Positions 60,687 through 64,000 of a stretch of 64,000 nucleotides of DNA are shown here, one piece after another. The stretch is from Verrucomicrobiota bacterium (GTDB taxonomy: Bacteria > Verrucomicrobiota > Verrucomicrobiia > Opitutales > Opitutaceae), in the NCBI GenBank assembly GCA_023457035.1, contig JAEWNN010000116.1, positions 3,825 through 67,824 on the forward strand, written 5' to 3'. Position numbers and translations under genes: made by a program. Every line of letters starts with the position of its first letter. Position 1 is the first letter of the stretch. Under the pieces are notes generated by a model. The model ran no database searches. It was not told the DNA's origin and saw only the letters and a list, made by a program, of their open reading frames with translations.

Positions 60687-60878
60687 TCAGTCGAGGCCAA
60701 GCACGGCCTTCGCCTTGTCCCATGCAACGCCGGGCTTGCCCTGATTGCGGGTCACGGCGGCGTTGAGGTCGCGCAAGTCCTCAAGGCCTTCGACCCGGGA
60801 ACGCAGACGGGCCACCTCGTCGCTGAGCATACGCAGCGTGGGTTTCTTGGCGGAGCGGGACTTAGTGGCGGTAGGCAT
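60687..60878 (-). CDS. Antitoxin-like small protein of the RelE-like pair
   Basis: The protein has 63 residues: a basic N-terminus (MPTATKSRSAKKPT), then a predicted coiled coil (LSDEVARLRSRVEGLEDLRD), and NQGKPGVAWDKAKAVLGL at the end. It overlaps the toxin gene by 17 bp and is encoded after it. No helix-turn-helix or ribbon-helix-helix is visible, so self-repression through DNA binding would need another mechanism. The position and size support an antitoxin role; no named family was recognised. Confidence 0.65.
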   Translation of the reverse strand: MPTATKSRSAKKPTLRMLSDEVARLRSRVEGLEDLRDLNAAVTRNQGKPGVAWDKAKAVLGLD

Positions 60879-61113
60879 CTTTGCGGTCCTTCACAAGGTG
60901 GATGACGATCAGGTCTTTTTCGAGCGTGAAGAGGAGACGGTGGGTGCCGACGCGCAAGCGGTATTTGCCGTCCTGCCCAGCGAGCTTTCTCACGTCGCCC
61001 TGAAGATCGGTCTGCAGCGCTTCGAGCCGCGTCCCGATGCGCTGCCGCAGTTCCTTGGGCAGGGAGCGCAACTGCACCAAGGCCTCCTCGCTGATTTCCA
61101 GCCGGTAACGCAT
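60862..61113 (-). CDS. RelE/ParE-family toxin
   Basis: The protein has 83 residues with the RelE-like fold pattern: YRLEISEEALVQLRSLP, then KELRQRIGTRLEALQ, VRKLAGQDGKYRLRVGTHRL, and FTLEKDLIVIHLVKDRKDAY. KLAG and YRLRVGTHR are typical for the family; the C-terminal Tyr and basic residues could act in mRNA cleavage. The toxin gene precedes the antitoxin gene, the reverse of relBE but as in higBA. The ATG at 61113 gives the usual N-terminus. Confidence 0.85.
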   Translation of the reverse strand: MRYRLEISEEALVQLRSLPKELRQRIGTRLEALQTDLQGDVRKLAGQDGKYRLRVGTHRLLFTLEKDLIVIHLVKDRKDAYRH

Positions 61114-61260
61114 GTTGGGACGATGACGTGGGCTCGGTTGCGGGTCGAGGCGACAACCTCGCCCCGGGTTGCGTGGCGACATGGACCACCGTATCCGCAC
61201 CCGCTGCGCACCTGCGCCGGCTTGCGCGGATTTGCAGACACACCCAATTTTCCCACCAAC

Positions 61261-62544
61261 ATGATCACCGCCCAGCTCCACCCACGCGATCAACTCGTCG
61301 CCACCATGCAGCGCATCTACCGCCTGCGCATGACGACCACCTCCGGGGGCAACCTCTCCATCTGCGAGCCCGACGGCCGTATCTGGATCACCCCCGCCCA
61401 CGTCGACAAGGGCGCGCTCACGCCCGACGACATCGTCTGCGTGCTGCCGGACGGCCGCCACGAGGGCCGGCACCCGCCCTCCTCCGAGCTGCCCTTCCAT
61501 CGCGAGATCTACCGCCGCCGGCCCGACCTGCGCGCCCTCGTCCACGCCCACCCGGGCGCGCTGGTCGCATTCTCCATGTGCCGCCAGCTTCCCGATACGC
61601 GCCTGCAGTCGCACGTCCACCAGGTCTGCGGCCGCGTCGCCATCGCGCCCTACGCCTGCCCGGGCACGCAGGCGCTCGGCGACAACATCGCCGCGACCTT
61701 CGCCACCGGCGCCGATTGCGTGCTGCTCGAGAACCACGGCGTCGTGGTCGGCGGTCGCGACCTGCAGGACGCCTTCCAGCGCTTCGAGACCCTCGAGTTC
61801 GCCGCGCAGACGCTCAACCGCGCCGCCACCCTCGGGAAGCTCAATGTCCTCCCACCCGCGTCGCTCTCCGTCGACACGATGCCGGCCTACCGCGAGTTGC
61901 CCGCGCACCCGAGCACCTCGCGCGAGGCCGAGCTGCGCCAGCGCCTCTGCGCGTTCGTCCACCGCGGCTACCAACAGCGCCTGCTCATCAGCACCGCCGG
62001 CGCGTTCTCGGCGCGCCTCGATGGCGACGAGTTTCTCATCACGCCCCGCCGCCGCGACCGCCTCGAGCTCGAGCTGTCCGGCATCGTCCGCGTGCGCGGC
62101 GACGCCTGCTCCGCCGGCCAGCAACCCAGCCGCGCCGCGCAGCTCCACGCCGAGATCTACAGGCGCCATCCCGGCGTCGGCGCGATCATCAACGCCCAGC
62201 CCGCGCACGCCTCCGCCTTCTGCGTGACCGACACGCCGCTGAGCACCCACACGATCCCGGAGAGCTACGTCGTGCTCAACGACGTCGTGAAACTGCCCTT
62301 CCTGCGCATCGTCGAGGACGCCGCCGAGATCGCATCGAAGCTGACGCTCGAGAAATCGCCGGTCGCGCTCGTCGCCAACGAGGGCGCCGTGGTGATCGGC
62401 CGCACGCTGCTCGAGGCCTTCGACCGGCTCGAGGTGCTCGAGGCCACCACCGAGGCGCTGCTTCTCGCCCGCCCGCTCGGCCCGGTCGTGAACATGCCGC
62501 CCGCCGCGATCGACGAGCTCCGCCGCGTCTTCAGCATCGCCTGA
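61261..62544 (+). CDS. Tandem class II aldolase/adducin protein, second domain degenerate
   Basis: The protein has 427 residues in two class II aldolase domains. The first (about 1-200) has TTSGGNLSICEPDGRIWITP, the zinc ligands His95 and His97 in VHAHPG, and His159 in ENHG. The second (about 225-427) keeps the fold (STAGAFSARLDGDEFLITP) but reads NAQP at 311-314 and NEGA at 373-376, so all three ligands are lost. The first domain could cleave L-fuculose- or L-rhamnulose-1-phosphate; the second is probably structural or regulatory. It is followed by GNAT and DeoR genes on the same strand, and it may belong with rhaM in deoxy-sugar use. Confidence 0.82.
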   Translation: MITAQLHPRDQLVATMQRIYRLRMTTTSGGNLSICEPDGRIWITPAHVDKGALTPDDIVCVLPDGRHEGRHPPSSELPFHREIYRRRPDLRALVHAHPGALVAFSMCRQLPDTRLQSHVHQVCGRVAIAPYACPGTQALGDNIAATFATGADCVLLENHGVVVGGRDLQDAFQRFETLEFAAQTLNRAATLGKLNVLPPASLSVDTMPAYRELPAHPSTSREAELRQRLCAFVHRGYQQRLLISTAGAFSARLDGDEFLITPRRRDRLELELSGIVRVRGDACSAGQQPSRAAQLHAEIYRRHPGVGAIINAQPAHASAFCVTDTPLSTHTIPESYVVLNDVVKLPFLRIVEDAAEIASKLTLEKSPVALVANEGAVVIGRTLLEAFDRLEVLEATTEALLLARPLGPVVNMPPAAIDELRRVFSIA

Positions 62545-62593
62545 AGCCAAGCGCCCTTCCCCGCATCGCGACCCGACACCGGAACCGAGAATC

Positions 62594-63094
62594 GTGGACG
62601 CTCCGCCGAATCTCCGCCTCGCAACCCCCGCCGACCTGCCGGATCTGCTGCCGCTGTTTCGCGCCTATCAGGAGCATTATGGGCAGCTGACCACAGCCGG
62701 AGAGGAGCAGACCCGCGCACTTCTGGCGGACCTGCTTGCGGATCCGTCCGCGGGGTTCGTCGCGCTGGCGCACCGGGGGAACCAACTCGTCGGCTTCGCC
62801 GCGGTGTACCTGACGATCTCCGGCTTGATCGCACAACGGATCGCCCATCTGGGCGACCTGTATGTAATCCCCGAATTCCGGCGACACGGCGTCGGCACTG
62901 CCCTCTTCGACGCTGTGGCGCTCGAGGCCAGACGGCGGGACATCAACCTGGTCCGTTGGCTCGCCGTGGCAGGCGACACCGAACTGAACGCCTGGTACCG
63001 CCGCTTGGTCCCACCACTCGGTAGCTTTGAGCTCTATCTTCGGCCGACCGGAACCCCGCAAGCCGCAGACACCGCTCCGGACCCGCTCGCCTGA
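62594..63094 (+). CDS. GNAT-family N-acetyltransferase
   Basis: The protein has 166 residues starting with GTG. It shows the GNAT pattern: LRLATPADLPDLLPLF, VALAHRGNQLVGFAAVYLT, HLGDLYVIPEFRRHGVGTAL with the acetyl-CoA loop RRHGVG, then WYRRLVPPLGSFELYL. The substrate is unknown. It lies 49 bp after the aldolase gene and 55 bp before the DeoR start, so it could be part of the same transcript. Confidence 0.85.
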   Translation: MDAPPNLRLATPADLPDLLPLFRAYQEHYGQLTTAGEEQTRALLADLLADPSAGFVALAHRGNQLVGFAAVYLTISGLIAQRIAHLGDLYVIPEFRRHGVGTALFDAVALEARRRDINLVRWLAVAGDTELNAWYRRLVPPLGSFELYLRPTGTPQAADTAPDPLA

Positions 63095-63149
63095 CGCTCC
63101 GCAATTCGCCGGCTCGCCTTCGGCGCGACCGCGGGCCATCTCTTCGTTC

Positions 63150-63932
63150 ATGCGCGTGCCCCTGCACATCGTCGAAGCCCGCCGCGAACACCTCCGCGAG
63201 CTCATCCGCACCGACGGTTTCCTGCCGGTCGCCGAACTCGCCAAGCGCCTCGGCGTGTCCGTCGTCACCGCACGGCGCGACCTCGCGACCGTCGCCGCCC
63301 GCGGCCACATCACGCGCACCCGCGGCGGCGCCCTCGCCGACTACAACACCACCTTCGCCTCCGTCGACCAACGTGCCCAGCGCGCCCGCACCGCCAAGGA
63401 GCGCATCGCCCGCGCCGCCCTCGCCCACCTGCCCACCCACGGCACCATCTTCCTCGACGCCGGCACGACCGTGCAGTCGCTCGCGCGCCAGATGCTCCGC
63501 CGCCACGATTTCGACGGCCTCACCGTCGTGACCAACAGCCTGCCCGTCGCCAGCATCCTCGGCGGCACCGAGGGCATCGAGCTCCACGTGCTCGGCGGCA
63601 TCTTTCTCCACCGCCAAGCCATCCTCCTCGGCCCGCAGGCGATCGAGTCCATCGCCCACTGGCAATTCGACGCCGCATTCCTTGGCGGCGAGGGCATCGA
63701 CGCCGCCGGCATCACCAACTCGCACGCCACCATCGCGCTCTTCCAGCAGAACGTGCTCCGCCACGCCGACCGCGCGTTCTACTGTATCGACCAGACCAAG
63801 CTCGGCCGCGCCACCCCCCATCGCGTCACCGCATGGACCAAGGCGCTCACGCTCGTCACCGACGCCCGCCCCGCCGCGCTCGAAGCCGCCGGCATCGATC
63901 TCCCGGCGAGGCAATTGATCACGGCACGGTGA
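63150..63932 (+). CDS. DeoR-family transcriptional regulator
   Basis: The protein has 260 residues. The N-terminal DeoR helix-turn-helix is clear: RREHLRELIRTDGFLPVAEL, then AKRLGVSVVTARRDLATVAA, then RTRGGAL. The sensor domain follows (FLDAGTTVQSLARQM, VVTNSLPVASIL, LLGPQAIESI, FLGGEGIDAAGITN). Family members respond to sugar phosphates, so it likely controls the aldolase gene upstream. The ATG at 63150 is chosen because the helix-turn-helix starts at once; the longer frame overlaps the GNAT gene. The remaining 68 bp of the window show no gene. Confidence 0.88.
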   Translation: MRVPLHIVEARREHLRELIRTDGFLPVAELAKRLGVSVVTARRDLATVAARGHITRTRGGALADYNTTFASVDQRAQRARTAKERIARAALAHLPTHGTIFLDAGTTVQSLARQMLRRHDFDGLTVVTNSLPVASILGGTEGIELHVLGGIFLHRQAILLGPQAIESIAHWQFDAAFLGGEGIDAAGITNSHATIALFQQNVLRHADRAFYCIDQTKLGRATPHRVTAWTKALTLVTDARPAALEAAGIDLPARQLITAR

Positions 63933-64000
63933 ATCCCGCTCCGCGGCTGAGCCCAGACTTTCGCCTACCGGCTGCACCCGCCGGCGTGCTCGCCCCGTAG

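Noticed and set aside
60515..60727. Small minus-strand open frame of 70 codons overlapping the Rhs core
   Set aside because: It is out of frame with the Rhs core similarity, which continues upstream of 60518 in the other frame.
1..64000. CRISPR arrays
   Set aside because: The direct repeats seen have irregular spacing and inverted symmetry. No regular repeat-spacer array and no cas genes were found.
1..64000. RAYT-type (Y1) transposase that could move the GTAG hairpins
   Set aside because: No open frame in the window shows a Y1-type HUH transposase pattern. If such a gene exists it lies elsewhere.

Overview
The window is very GC-rich chromosomal DNA. It most resembles an Opitutaceae-type member of the Verrucomicrobiota. 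The reasons are a large TonB-dependent receptor whose mature N-terminus reads VVVLSPFEVTA, a dense set of secreted plant-polysaccharide enzymes without SusD partners, few Shine-Dalgarno sites, and intergenic DNA full of small GTAG-headed hairpins and heptad-type repeats. The assignment is inferred from gene content; no rRNA gene is present.

Layout. 1-5436: the 3' part of a GH2-like glycosidase and a DUF5107-TPR protein. 5716-15035: an island that looks defence-related, with a small conserved hypothetical, an AlbA_2 (Schlafen-type) protein, a 1761-residue DUF4011-helicase-Vsr protein (Hhe type) and a DUF4236 protein. The AlbA_2 and helicase genes share a 53-bp promoter-like element. 15126-15433: remnant of an RlmN-like gene. 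15602-27293: mostly plus-strand hemicellulose and galactan genes (GH3, GH43/32-like, GH115, GH43, GH35, a sugar-phosphate isomerase/epimerase), with a DUF2284 gene on the minus strand. 27630-33262 (minus): rhamnogalacturonan genes (GH105-like, PL26-like, rhaM), followed by a LacI-type regulator. 34969-45988 (minus): a three-module GH43-like/SGNH/SGNH protein, an SSS symporter, a membrane TPR protein and a TonB-dependent receptor. 46377-56337: an esterase, a CBM9/PKD-like protein, GH28, CE12, GH10, a DUF6250 lipoprotein and a PL22-like lyase. 56689-60581: an Rhs/GIY-YIG toxin with a probable immunity gene, split by a complete IS66-family element. 60687-61113: a RelE-like toxin-antitoxin pair. 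61261-63932: a tandem class II aldolase, a GNAT protein and a DeoR regulator.

Together the enzymes could deacetylate, depolymerise and trim rhamnogalacturonan, homogalacturonan and glucuronoarabinoxylan outside the cytoplasm. The receptor and symporter would move the products inward, and rhaM, the isomerase and the aldolase point to L-rhamnose or related sugar catabolism. Two observations stand out. First, removing the IS66 element plus one copy of its 8-bp target duplication restores one continuous Rhs-toxin reading frame. Second, GTAG-headed REP/REPIN-like hairpins occur throughout; some lie inside coding sequences and some supply the TAG stop codon of a gene.
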